Shown here one piece after another: positions 36,645-48,802 of a stretch of 64,000 nucleotides of DNA (position 1 is its first letter; each line of letters begins with the position of its first letter). The stretch is taken from NCBI GenBank assembly GCA_032871835.1, contig CM065296.1, forward strand, positions 113,718,146 to 113,782,145, in the 5' to 3' direction. Both the position numbers and the translations under genes were made by a program. A model generated the notes under the pieces. The model ran no database searches. It saw nothing but the letters and a program-made list of their open reading frames with translations, and was not told the origin of the DNA. Source of the DNA: Dipteronia dyeriana (Eukaryota > Streptophyta > Magnoliopsida > Sapindales > Sapindaceae).

Positions 36645-36899
36645 AGTAATTCTAATTTTTTTTCAGTAGGTCAGACACACATGACACATCAAAGCTATAG
36701 CTCAACGTTGAAAAGAAGAATGAGAGAAGAAGAAACTACTAAAACCAAAACAAAAGGCCAAAGCATGTGATGATTTTAAAAGAAGAGAGAGAGGGGCAGG
36801 AGGCAGGTGCTTGGCGTGAACAAGATGGAAACAAAACCGAGGGTGGGGCTGCCTATAAGCCGCGCATTGAAAATTGGGTCTTCTTCTAAAACCAAAACA

Positions 36900-38553
36900 A
36901 TTAAAATTTAATTAGCGAGAAAAGAAACAGTTGTTTCTTATAATGACTAGTATGAATTTTCATTTTTATTTTTCATTTTATTTTTATTAGTGTTTGTAGT
37001 GGAGGGTTATTTGGTAAATTAGGGATGATTACTGTCCGCTTTTAATCCCTCTCTTTCGTTTGTTTGGTTCACTCCTCTTTATCTTTTCTTCAGGCCTCTC
37101 TCTTCCTCTTTCTCTCTTTTTTGCTTGTTTGTTTTCTCTCGGCTCCGGGAAGAGAACAGAGGCCCTCGTCCTCTATATTTTTATTTATTTTTTCGGCTCT
37201 TTTTCTTAGATCGGTCCTTGTCTTCCATTCCTATACCTTAGGTAAATATCTGTGAATTTTTGAATTTTTGATTTTTTTTTTAGCTTGAACGGTTGATGAT
37301 GACATGGAATATGAACGATGTGCTGTCTGTGAATGAATTTTTTGTTTTGTTTTTGTTGTCTGTGTTCTTTGATTTCGGTTTCAGCTGTTAACCGGAGCAA
37401 AATTTTCTGGAGGTGGGTGGGTGGGTGGGTTTATTTATTTGTTTTTAAATGAAGGTTTTTGTTTTTTTGAAATGAAGGTTTTTTTTTCTGGGTACCATTT
37501 GATTGTGTGTTTAAGCTATTATATGTGGTTGGGTTTTTACTTGCTGTTGATTTACGATTTATTAAATGGGTTTTACAGAAACTGACTTGACCGTGTGTGC
37601 GGTAGATTATCAGCTGTGTTTGTTATATTACATGTTAATGATACGAGTTTTGTTATCTCATCTTTCTGTGTTAATAGTTCATCCACTCAGAGCTGCTTGT
37701 GTTGTTGGTAAAAAAAAAATGGATTTTTGTTTGTTACATGGGTTTGTGTTTGATGATGTACCCATTGTCTTATAACTGTTTGGATTAATATTATTTTATA
37801 ATAAAATCACATGCCTTGTTAGGTTTCTTTGATTTTGATTTTAATTTTGATTTTTCATTGCTGCATTGGTGAGATCAAGTAGTCTGGAGCTCATGAGTTT
37901 CTTCTTTGTAATGCAGATGTTTGATGTTAGAGAATGTTTGTACATTTTTGTGCATATGAAGGTGATGATGTTTAGTTGACCTCATTACTTGCAATGCATT
38001 CAAGTTGAATGCTTTTTGGATAATTACAATCTTACAATGGATTGCCATTACCGTCTTTGTTAGTTTCACTTGCATTCTCCAAAAATTATTTATGGATTGA
38101 TTGATTATTGCTGTTTGCTTAGACAAGTTATTGTCTTGTACTCTTGTTTATCCTTTCCATTTGTTTGAATGTCCAGTGGTGTGCTCCTATCAAGGATTCA
38201 GCTGCTTCTTGCTTTTAGTAAATTGTTCTATGATCAGTAAATGATGTTGGGCCTGTGGGTGTCATATTGTCGCAAAGCATTGTTTTTTAGTATTACTTGT
38301 AAGGTTTTCCCATTGCTTATGGTGTGGCTATGTTGTTTGGTTACTATATCTTGAACTTAAGCTCAATGTGTTCAATTTGGTTACATCATTTTGAAACCAT
38401 TTATGATTTAACCAGTATATTCGATGGTCATTCTGTTGTTTTACCGTGCTAGATTTACTAAGTGTACACGAGTAGATGACTTAAAGTTTGAGTTCTAATT
38501 TTCTTTGGAACCGGCTTTGCAGGTAATTTATAAGGAAATCGATAGTTGCCCTA
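36900..38553 (+). other. Leader exon and 5' UTR intron of the MBR-like gene
   Basis: A CT-rich stretch (37040-37130) leads to a donor CCTTAG|GTAAAT at 37241/37242. An acceptor TTTGCAG|GTAATT at 38522/38523 lies 31 bases before the ATG. The intervening 1.28 kb is T-rich with no long frames, as expected for a leader intron. The transcription start is not determined; I see no strong TATA box near the CT-rich leader. Confidence 0.55.
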
Positions 38554-40876
38554 ATGCAAGGGCAAAGAGGTACTATTGGTTCCTTGCCAGAAACCTTAAG
38601 CTTTGACCATGGATCTACATCAAATTCTGCTGTAGATCAACAAATTTGCTGGAATAATATGCGGAATCCTGCTGAAAATCGATTGCCAGATTATATGATG
38701 TCTCCCCCTGGTGCAAACATGACATATATGAATTCTATGAGTCAAGAACGACCAACCTTGGGTGGTTGGAGCTTAGGTGAACCCAGCTCGAGTGGCCCCC
38801 AAAATGAGGTTGGCCGTGATGAGCGAAAAACAGAACTCGGATGGTCTTCCTTGACCCCTTGTCGAGGAGCTGGTTCAAGGTCAGAAGAACAACAATGTGA
38901 ACCTACTAACAGTCTTCCAGTAGATGGTGGTAATTTGAACCCTCTGTTTGTGCAAAGTTCCAACTCTAATATGTCGCCAAGTATCAACTTAAATGCAGGG
39001 TTTGTGAATCATGATGGCACTAGTTGTCACATGGGGGGATGTCCTAATCCATATAAATCAGGTGCATCAGAACATCAGGTGATTCCACCTGCTAGTAGTT
39101 CTGAATCATTTCTACTACCTTCTGGAGGCAATGGATATCTGGTTGAAGAAAATGAAAGTAGACCTGGTTGTTCATATGAGGGGAGGCGTACATCCTGCAA
39201 AAGAAAGGCTCTTGGAGCAAGCGTTGAGCAGTCCCCTGCGAATGGAAGCTGTAGTTACTTTCAGCGGGCAGAAAGCAGTGTATGGCCTGCTGTTTCTGCC
39301 CACTATGATGGGGGCAGCAGTTTGAGTATGTCAGCTCCATCAGAACAGGCGAACTCTGGGCTTGTACTAGGTGTTAGAGGGGCAGCTTCTGACCACATCC
39401 CTGATTCATATGTGGCAGGAAGTGCAGAAAGCTCTCGAAGAAATCTCCGAGTCCGTCTAAATCCTTCAAACCAACAAGAATCTAATCTCCGAGTCCGTCT
39501 AAATCCTTCAAACCAACAAGAATCTAATCTCCGATTCTGTCTAAATCCTTCAAACCAACAAGAATCTATTCCCCCTCCTGGTTTGGGTGCTGTGAGGCAT
39601 TCAAATGTTTCATCTACCCATCAGTCGTCAAGGCTCCTTCCAAATGATCAGTCTTTGGACTCACGGTCAGCGCCAGTGGTAGATAATATGAATTCTCAGA
39701 GCCAGCCTGTTGCCATGCATGTTCCAACTTTACCCCGAAATGCTCAACCATTTCGATGGGATAGAGGTTCTAGCTCAAGAACTGGAAGTTCATTAAGTTC
39801 TAACTTTTCTAGAGATAGTGATGCTTTTCCCCGTGAGGAAACCAGGTCAAGAAGTATGGGAAGAAATATATTGGAACAACCTGTATTTATGCCTGCACCT
39901 GATATGAGAAATTTTGTCCGAAATCCAGCAAATAGAAGTTTAGCTGGTGGAAATATAAGCATACCTGGGAATGTAGCTTCATCATCTCGGACAGGTTCAA
40001 GTTCTGGTGTCCCTCGGTCATCTGCTGCTCCTACATGGGCTCCCCATCCCAATACCCCTTCTCCTCATCAGTATCCACGAAGATTTTCAGAATTTGTTCG
40101 TCGGTCTCTAATTTCTTCTCTTGGTTCTGAATCTGGGGTCCAGGGCAGTAATCAAACTCCATTGCAGCCTCCTTCGCCGGAGGAGATTGCACTTATGTCT
40201 GCAGCTGGTAATCACGGGCATCATCAGTCATTCCCAAGATCAGCTTCATTGTTGGAGAGACAAGGTGATGGTGTCCTTGGATTTCCACATCCACTGCGAA
40301 CTTTGGCTACTGCCAGTGAAGGTGGTAGAAGCAGACTCGTTGTATCTGAGGTCTGTTCTTGAACTTCTGCTGTCTGGCTATGATGCTTTTCCCCTGAAAT
40401 TCAAATTTAGCATGATATTTTACTGGATGAGCATGATTTCTTTGACATTTATGTTATAAGTTACTGTCTGATGTAATCATAGCCTGGCTATTATTAATTA
40501 TCAGGATGGCCTCCTTAATTCTAAATTTGAAAAGTTGTGATGGTGAAGATATTCTTCTTTAGCTCATACTCTTATTAGCTTTTCTGAGTTGGTATATTTA
40601 TCATTTACAGTTCCCACCTTGTAATAACTAATAAACCTGTGTGTATAAACATTATATATCTTTAGCACCGAGTCATCAAAACGTAACTTGTTTGTTCAGT
40701 AGAAACTTTTTCATGCATGTTGATGGGGTTTTCTTGTAGCATCAGCACATGTATTCCTTACTTTATTAGTTGCTAGTGTTTGTGTATACTAATTGCTAAT
40801 TTGGCTTAATTGTTTGGGTTGCTGCTGTTTGAAACTTGATTTTGTGTTGACCTTAATCATACATACATACATATAT

Positions 40877-40927
<51 letters not shown>

Positions 40928-40938
40928 AATGTGTGTCC

Positions 40939-40979
<41 letters not shown>

Positions 40980-40980
40980 A

Positions 40981-41029
<49 letters not shown>

Positions 41030-42513
41030 GATCTTTATCTTTCCTTCTTCCCTCGGTCTGTCTCTCTCTGGCTATGTGCAGAGTTGGTAACTGTGCATCA
41101 TATCTATATGACTTTAATCATTTGGTGAACATGTTGCTATTAGATTTTGCTTTCATGTATATACAAATGAGTGTGATCAAGGAGTTCTGTGTTGTCCTTG
41201 TACTTCTTTTTTCTATTATACCAACTGTCTTTGCAAACCAGTAAACTGAAACTTCCATGTTATTTTCTCTGCAGCAGATTCGCAATGTGTTGGATCTTAT
41301 GCGTAGGGGAGAGAACTTGCGATTTGAGGTTAGGTTTTAAATTTGTTGTATATATCAATGGAGCATCAATAGAATTTATTAAGTGCCAATGGAAACATAA
41401 ACATTCTTGTAATTTGCTTTTCCATTTACAATTCAAGGTAGTGGCTAATCACTGGAAAAATTGTTAAGTAGTCAAGAAATTGGTGCAAAATTTTTACAGG
41501 GTGAACGTCTTAGACAGAAAAGAATGCAAGTGTTTATATTTTAAAAAAAATTATAATTAAAATTTTTAAAATGGCCATTATCAAATTGGTCAACTAGGTC
41601 AATACATGCATTCGTTTTTACGTTATGCATCAGTGCATCACGTCTAGATGCATGATTCTGAATCAGATTGATACTTGGTTTTCTGACGATAACAAGCAGT
41701 GAATGCTGACTGAATGCCTTGTCTATCAACAGTTGTTCCAATCAGGGAAGTTAACATTCTAGTTCTGGGAGTTGGCTACATGCTTAATTGCGTTATTGCA
41801 TTATGATCGAGACCCAGTTTTTCCATATAAGCGGCTGTAGAATACTAGATTACAATTGTTGTATGAATTGTCAGAAAAGAAGTTATTAAATTATTTTCTT
41901 TTAAGTTAGGGGCCTAACATTTGACTTGTGCTTCTGCTTGTGTGTAGGATGTTATGATCCTTGATCAGTCAGTCTTCTTTGGGGTGGCCGATATTCATGA
42001 TCGGCACAGGGACATGCGGCTTGATGTTGATAATATGTCCTATGAGGTAAGATATACATACTGATAATTTATGTTCATAATGAAAATTGTTGTCATCATA
42101 CAATGTTTATCGTAATAACAGGAATTGTTGGCTTTGGAGGAGCGCATTGGGAACGTGAATACAGGATTGAGTGAAGAAACTATAATGAATCGATTGAAAC
42201 AGTGGAAATATTCTATCCCAGTAGGATTATCTCAGCAGGAAACCGAACCTTGTTGTGTTTGTCAGGTAACAAATCTATCATATGCATGTCCCTGTTTGCA
42301 AGGGAACGATCTTATCCTGTTGGTAGCTTACCACAGATTCATTCTTTTGCTAATTTATTATTATTATTTTATCATACACAGGAGGAATACAATGATGGAG
42401 ATGGCCTTGGAACACTGGAATGCGGGCATGATTTTCACACCCATTGTATTAAACAATGGTTACTGCTTAAAAATATATGCCCCATTTGTAAAACAACTGG
42501 TCTGTCAAAATGA
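38554..42513 (+). CDS. MBR2: MBR1/MBR2-like RING-H2 E3 ubiquitin ligase, 740 aa
   Basis: Five coding exons, all phase 0: 38554-40350 (599 codons), 41278-41328, 41948-42046, 42122-42265 and 42382-42513. The long first exon encodes a Ser/Asn/Pro-rich, probably disordered region with a threefold 14-residue repeat near residues 297-338. The C-terminal third has the family's conserved block (IRNVLDLMRRGENLRFE, DVMILDQSVFFG, DRHRDMRLDVDNMSYEELLALEERIG, VNTGLSEE). It ends in a RING-H2 finger: CCVCQ, then LECGHDFHTHCIKQWL and CPICK, with all eight zinc ligands visible. Arabidopsis MBR1 and MBR2 bind the Mediator subunit MED25/PFT1 and promote its turnover during flowering control; that role here is by similarity. 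The acceptor of exon 3 is a tandem GCAGCAG, so one extra Gln is possible. Confidence 0.9.
39442..39567 (+). repeat. Three in-frame 42-bp repeats in the MBR-like gene
   Basis: Units at 39442, 39484 and 39526 encode LRVRLNPSNQQESN twice and LRFCLNPSNQQES once. The first two are identical in DNA, so the duplication is recent. They lie in the disordered region, well away from the RING finger. Confidence 0.9.
40858..41028. repeat. Compound microsatellite in an intron of the MBR-like gene
   Basis: (ATAC)n, then (AT)n in several blocks, then an uninterrupted (TG)n of about 40 bases. It lies in the intron between the long exon and the 51-bp exon. Confidence 0.9.
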
Positions 42514-43320
42514 TAAGAGAGGACCTTTAGTTTTAGGCTGATGATTCCTCAGATAGGATGGAAGTTGGGTTGGCTAAAAAAATTGTTTTTTTTTATTTAT
42601 TATTATTGACATTCATTGGATCCAAAACTGGCAGGTAATTCAATTTGTGTTACCTGCCAATATTATTGATCTGTTTTGAGTTAGTTCATGGCTCTCCTCA
42701 TTCCAGGGTGAGACCATTTTTTCTTTTTGCTTAATTGAATTTTATTTAGGCTAGTTTATGGATGGTTGCACAAACATAACCTGTATTGAGCTAAGTTTTT
42801 AATTTTCCATGTATTAGATGAACAATTGCCATGAAAAAACAGCCTATGGTTACTTTTTGAAGCGTTGTTCAATATGGTGTGATGGCAACATGGCTAGTCA
42901 AACTTTGCTATGTGATGATTCTCGGTATATTACAAATAAAATTTATCAGTTTTCGTATCTCTGGTTGTACAAACATAACATGTCTCGAGCTGTATAGTAG
43001 TTTTTGATTTTCCATTTATTAGATGAACAATTACCATGAAAATATGGTGTGATGTCATCATGGCTAGTCAAACTTTGCTATGTGATGATACACGGTATAT
43101 TACATATCAAATTTAACAATTCCCGTATCTCTGGTTTGATTTTTTTTTTTTTTTTTCAGCTAGTGAGTTCTTGGCTCTCTACAAAATTGTTTGCAGATTT
43201 CAAGGTCATCTCAGAATTTACTGAAATGACATCTAAATTTGTTAGTAACTTTCGGGGTTTAGCTGCCATATTGGTCATGTATACTAGAGACTATCCTCGT
43301 TAACTTTAGTATGTAACTTT
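42514..43320. other. 3' flank of the MBR-like gene with a direct duplication
   Basis: Two copies of about 190 bp start near 42774 and 42968. They share TTAGATGAACAATT(G/A)CCATG, ATGGCTAGTCAAACTTTGC and a GTATATTACA segment. They probably lie in the 3' untranslated region or just beyond it. No second gene is visible. Confidence 0.55.
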
Positions 43321-43675
43321 GAATAATTCATTCTAGTCAAATAAATTCTGAAAAAAAAAAATTCAGGATTAAAGTGATATATTGTTGTGGATAGGTTTTG
43401 CGATGTTACAAAATTAATCATCTAGTTTCATAATATTGTAAAACTACATTTCAATCTTGAAAATTTTATTAGAAGATGATCTCCATCTATAAATTTAAAC
43501 GTTGAAACTTCAACGTTTAATAGTTATGATAAGACTTCTACGTATTAATAAACTGTTGTAATGGGTGGTGCAGTGGGCGGCCGCTAAAATTTGAGGCCTG
43601 GGCAGGAGCCCATTACTAAGGCTTGAGTCAAATAGGTTTATGAGTTTATATAAAATATAAGAGTAGTAAATCAGA

Positions 43676-44178
43676 TCGGGGTGAATTCGATCCGATCAAA
43701 TCTGAAAATTCGGATAAAAAATATCCGTATCCGAAGTTATCTATATCAGAAAATCGGATAGAGATTGGAAAATTTATTTGTTCGAATTCAGATAATTCAA
43801 ATCTGGTTCGAAACTAAATCCGAATCCGATTCGAATCCAAATCCGATTATATATATATGTGTGTGTTTTTTTTAAAAAAAATAATCCAAAAAGAGCTCAC
43901 TGCACATACTCATATTGCACATTTAGAAAAAAGGAAAACTGACATTGTTTTTATAAAATATTGTTTTTAAAAAAATTATAAATCTAAATAAAGTCCAAAT
44001 CCAATCTGACCCAAAAATGTCCATAGCCAATTTTCGAATCCAAATCCGATCCGAATTTGAATCCAAAAAAGTCCATGTGTTAACCCGGTACAAATGATCC
44101 GATCGGAAGACTTTTTTAAAAAATATCGGATCCAAAAAATTTCGGATGGGTTAGGATTGGATATGATTGATACCGCTA
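43676..44178. mobile_element. hAT-like MITE 5 rich in CGGAT motifs
   Basis: Left end TCGGGGTGAATTCGATCCG and right end, on the other strand, TAGCGGTATCAATCATATCC are diverged inverted ends of a type common in plant hAT MITEs. The interior repeats ATCCGAT, AATCCGAAT and CGGATCC in both directions. The 8-bp flanks do not match, so the boundaries are approximate. From here to about 45.0 kb the DNA is AT-rich with no gene that I can support. Confidence 0.5.
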
Positions 44179-45087
44179 GTAGATATTGGGAACACGGCAC
44201 TAAAAGTGACATCGGGAATTGCAGTATTCGATGCTATATTTAATGCTTGTTTCAGAAGAAGATGATGCTTTGGTTGGATAAGGTACTCAAAAATCTGAAA
44301 TCTGTCTCTTTGACTTTCAAGTTCCACCGCTTCTCATTTCTGCTTCCGGTTGGTATACACTATACACACCTCCATAACTTCATCAATAACATTGACAATA
44401 TCATATACATCACTAAAACATTTGTCCATTCCAAATGTATATCTGATACGGAAGTTTTAAAATTTAATGAAAAATCATATTTGAAAAGGAACTATAAAAA
44501 TTATCAACAAATGTACACAATATCAAACTAATAAGAAATTTGAAATATACAACATTAGTTATTATTATATTTTGGTTTCTTATTACAATATATACTACTA
44601 AATTAAATATATAAAATCATTATGAAATAGATATATAACCATATAATAATTCTTTAGTCAGGTCGATCTAAAAATAAAAAACCGTAACTATATAACATTA
44701 TAAAACATAATTTTTTTATATTAGATTTTGTATAATCCAAGCCCTAAAACAGTCATTGTGACCGACCTAAGTAGACCCTTATAACCAAAAGACATACGTT
44801 AAGAAAAATGGGTTGGTAGGGTAAGCAAAAGTGCAGACGGATTTAAGAATAAATAGAAATGAAGGATGTATCACAAATATATGCAAGTAAAAGGACTCGA
44901 AGCGAAAAAATCAAGAATTTTTATATAATTAGGGCGGGAGTTTAATCAAATTTGATTAGAAGATGTGTATAAACCATGCATAAAACAGTAAAACCCAAAC
45001 TTAAAAGTTAAAACCACAAAAGCTAAACAAAAATAGCACAAAAAAAGAGAGAAGAGATTTTTCACTTGTCTCTCTGCTCTGCTAGTC

Positions 45088-45105
45088 GTCTTCTTCTTCT
45101 TCTTC

Positions 45106-45147
<42 letters not shown>
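45088..45147. repeat. (TTC)n/(TA)n run in the leader of the SPATULA-like gene
   Basis: A TTC run followed by about 38 bases of TA, ending about 90 bp before the ATG. It probably lies in the promoter or leader and may vary in length between plants. Confidence 0.75.
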
Positions 45148-45155
<8 letters not shown>

Positions 45156-45238
45156 ATCTATCTCTCTCTTTATTTTTTATTTATCAAAATCTCTGTTTTT
45201 TTTTTGTTCTTGGTTCAATTAATTTTATCAGCTTAATC

Positions 45239-48200
45239 ATGGCGAATCTGTACGGAACAACAGCACCAACTACGGGACACGGAACTGGAGAAATCGCGGC
45301 GTTTATAAGGCAGCTTATCAACGACATGTCACCATCCTCATCTTCTTGTGTGTCCCATAATGTCAAGTACATCCACTCCTTGTTGTCGCCGACTCCGGAC
45401 ACTAACTCCGACTCCGGCTTGGTTTCTCAGCCGGAGGATCGCCTGCGGATTGCCCGATCGGGAGACCTCTCTAGCTCCGACGGTGTCAATTTCTCCTCCA
45501 TGGATTCTGATACTTGTGATAGCGAGGTATTTTTGGATTTCTATATCATGATTTGTTAGTATTATTATTATTATTATTATTATTCACTTAATTTTGTTGG
45601 TGAGGCGGTTTACTTTTTTACTTTCTTTGTTGTTGAAAATTAAAAGGGTCCCGAAGCATCGGAGGTGCCAACAGACAACAAAGGTCTTCCGAAACTGCCG
45701 TCGAAAAGAGCCAGAGCTGCTGAGGTTCATAATTTGTCTGAAAAGGTTTTGCTTTTCTCTAGCCTGTCATTTTTTTTTATCATATCTTGGAATTTTTTAT
45801 TTTTTTTTGTGTGGGTTGTGTTGATTTATATGATAACAGTTGATTGTTGTTGGGCAGAAGAGGAGGACTAAAATTAATGAGAAAATGAGGGCATTACAGA
45901 ACCTAGTTCCAAATTCTAACAAGGTCTGCTTTGTATCCTAAACTTAATTTTCCTATTTTCAGCTTGAATTTTTCATTCATATTTTATGTTTTTTTTTTGT
46001 ATTATTTGATATGATGTACGGATGAGTTATTTGTATTAGACGGATAAAGCTTCAATGTTGGATGAGGCCATCGAGTATCTGAGGCAACTTCAGCTTCAAG
46101 TACAGGTCAGTGTTCTCTACTTCTGTCTTTCTGATACCAAATTGAGATTAGGTCTGTAAATTGATTGCTTTACTGGGTGATACTTAAAACTATGATGGTG
46201 TTTGACTATATTGTAGCTTGAATACAAATGTTTGAATTGTAGTGAATTTGATGAAACATGAAAGTGGGATATGAAATTTCTCTGTTATTGTTGTTCTTGC
46301 TGCAAAATCGACTGAGATTGCAACTTGAGGCATACATGATTACTGTCTATGTATCACCATCTGATGATAGACCAAAACCTCTGTAAATATCTTGAAGAGA
46401 ATGAATTAGTTATTAATTGAAAATTATTTTTGTCTATCATGTCTTAATTGATCAGAAAATACACCTCTGCATATCGGCCTCAAAGTTGTGGCTAGTTTTC
46501 TTTACACAATATCATAAAAAATTATTTGTCATGATCAATGAACCAACTCATGTATCACTGGAACTATGTACCTTTATGGAAGAACGTTGGTCAGTTTCTT
46601 TTTTTTTTTTTAATTCTTCATTTAGAAAGAGATTATCTTGCTCTTCATTTGTTTGGGTTCCTCAAAATATAGAATGTGACATGTTTACCATTTCTCAGTA
46701 TTGACACTAGTATTTGCTTGTTGGATTTTATTCTTTGGAAAGTGATATGAAATTACTTGACGCTTTGCAACACCGAAGGTGCATGACCTTTTTTTCTTTC
46801 TCTGTAGCATAAATTACATGGCTGACCCCATGGCACTAATGTTTGACCATCTATTCGTTAATCTTAAGAAGTTTATGTGGACTACCTTTTTCTTTTTTTT
46901 TGGTAGATGTGGAACTCTGGAAGAGATGCCTCATTTTTCAGTCTTTCCTCTTCCTTTCTGTTCCTTATGTTAGGAAAATACCTTTTTTCTTGCCATCCAT
47001 TCTTCCTGTCATACGTCGCCTGATTTCTTGAAACTCTTTAAGCCATACGGCCCATACTTGGTTTCTTATAAAGTTAATGAACCAAAAATTTCCTTATCTG
47101 TTTGTTTTCTTATAAATTGTCACTTGTTGTATGCTTATCTTCGAGGAACGAGTTATATATAATTATAATTATCTACTTACTTATTCCTCTATTGCATTTG
47201 TTTTTATACTGTTTTCACTTTCTAGCTTGTCGTTGTCATTTCTGTACCAAGGACAAAAAGCTGGAAGTTCACTATTTTGATATTCTTTAACCTTGATTTG
47301 CCATCTTAGATTGTGTGAGAGATTTCTGTAATATAAGGCCGTAAATCTCCGTGCTTTAAACCTGTATCTGATCAGCACTCAGCAGCTTCTATGAGACTGC
47401 TTGAATGTTTAGTTTTTGAAATTTCTTGTTAGACAGGTCATGTTTCCTTGAACAAATCCTGGAGGGCAGATGCTGTTAATTGAACCACGGTGGTGTTTAC
47501 ATAAGTGCACACTCATGTGAACACCACCGAATTGAACCAAAGTCATTATTTCTATGGATTGATTTGTCTGGAAGATTCTTGTAGGTCTACCAAGTTTCTA
47601 AGTAGTTGGTCCACTTGGAGCCAGTAACTAGGTTAGACTGGATTTTGTGTTGTCTATTATGATCTTCATCAACTCTGTCCCTGTAATTTGTTCTTCACCC
47701 AGCTTGCTAAAACACAGAGTGTAAAATAGAATAATAATTGTCAAAAAAAAAAATTAAAAAAAAATTATGTTTCATTGTGATTGGTTTCACAGATGTTAAC
47801 GATGAGAAACGGATTGTACATGCGCCCAATGTGGTTACCAGCAGTAATACAACCTGCGCAAATGCCTCAAATTGGAATAGTCTTCGATGAGAAAAATGGA
47901 TTGCCGAATACCAAAAGAGGAACAGACACATTTCCTGCAGAGGAAGAAGGCTCGGTTCAAATGCATTTTAATTTTTCCAATCAACCTTCCATCCCAAATC
48001 AACCGATTCCCATATCGTCAGCAGCAAACATCAGCACAACAGAATCCTCATTCGGACTTGAACCATTGATTCCAGCTCAATATGGACCCTTCAATCTCTC
48101 ATCTTCTAAGGTAAACTCTGTTTTAAACAACATATGAATTTGTCTCAACACTTTGAAGTGACATTGGCTACATTTTTGCTATGTGAAGGACATCCATGAT

Positions 48201-48275
48201 GAAGGTGTGCCACAACTGCATTTAGATGCGAATCTCACTGGGAAGGACTCATCGTCTGGTATGACAGGAGTATGA
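45239..48275 (+). CDS. SPT: SPATULA/ALCATRAZ-like bHLH transcription factor, 307 aa
   Basis: Six exons, all phase 0 at GT-AG sites: 45239-45526, 45647-45745, 45858-45923, 46040-46105, 47793-48110 and 48189-48275. The N-terminus has a helix EIAAFIRQLI like that of ALCATRAZ and an acidic, serine-rich stretch. The bHLH domain crosses exons 2-5: KRARAAEVHNLSEKKRR carries the H-E-R residues that contact an E-box, then INEKMRALQNLVPNSNK, loop, TDKASMLDEAIEYLRQLQLQ and VQMLTMRNGL. The C-terminal part (LEPLIPAQYGPF) resembles SPATULA more than ALCATRAZ. In Arabidopsis these factors pattern the carpel margin and fruit opening zone and restrain organ growth; this is family knowledge. Intron 4 is 1.7 kb and holds a 42-bp palindromic insertion. 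Close orthology to SPT versus ALC is not settled. Confidence 0.9.
47488..47529. mobile_element. 42-bp palindromic insertion flanked by 10-bp direct repeats
   Basis: CGGTGGTGTTTACATAAGTG and CACTCATGTGAACACCACCG are inverted arms (18 of 20 pair) with two bases between them. AATTGAACCA stands on both sides (47478-47487 and 47530-47539). It looks like a minute foldback element with a target duplication. It lies in intron 4 of the SPATULA-like gene. Confidence 0.55.
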
Positions 48276-48466
48276 CAGGAGTCGTGCCATTATCACCACC
48301 ATGTTGAACTGCAGATTTTCATCAAACACCATAGAATAAAATTTTAGACTTTATCGGCTTTCTTTTGTTGCAAGTTACAAAATAGGTTGAACTATTGTCA
48401 TCTCTTTAACTTACCCAGAACTCTATTTTACAAGAATTTGGTGTTTTTCAATTTTAAATCCAAGCC

Positions 48467-48471
<5 letters not shown>

Positions 48472-48505
<34 letters not shown>
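48472..48505. repeat. (ATT)n microsatellite downstream of the SPATULA-like gene
   Basis: About 11 uninterrupted ATT/TTA triplets, in or just past the 3' untranslated region. Confidence 0.85.
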
Positions 48506-48506
<1 letters not shown>

Positions 48507-48568
48507 TCTGTATGTTGATTGTTGTATGGATGCTTTTATTACCCTTGTGTTACTGAAATCTGAGGTAG

Positions 48569-48802
48569 ATCATAGATGGATGTAAGGATGTTGAAGGAAA
48601 CCATGTAGAAAATTTGATTTTAAAACATCAAGATGTCCCTGAACTGGGCAGTGTGATACACTGTGATCATTGTGCACGGTGCAGCACAAAGAATTTGATC
48701 ACGGGTATTAATGGTGATAATGCAGTTGTAAAACACACAATAGAAGGAACAAACAGAGATCTACATGCCAAGTGCTACAGATTTTGTGAAAGACAACAAT
48801 AA
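48569..48802 (+). other. Unassigned open frame of 77 codons, possible exon or gene scrap
   Basis: From 48569, after a possible acceptor GAGGTAG, the frame stays open to TAA at 48802. It reads with a normal-looking composition and contains HCDHCARC and CYRFC cysteine clusters, unlike random AT-rich DNA. It starts 294 bp beyond the stop of the SPATULA-like gene on the same strand. It could be an alternative terminal exon, an exon of a lost gene, or captured sequence. I do not recognise it. Confidence 0.35.

Noticed and set aside
40793..41244. Frames over the intron of the MBR-like gene (Tyr/Ile and Cys/Val runs)
   Set aside because: Translations of the (AT)n and (TG)n microsatellites.
43668..44186. 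8-bp target duplication around MITE 5
   Set aside because: The flanks AAATCAGA and GTAGATAT do not match.
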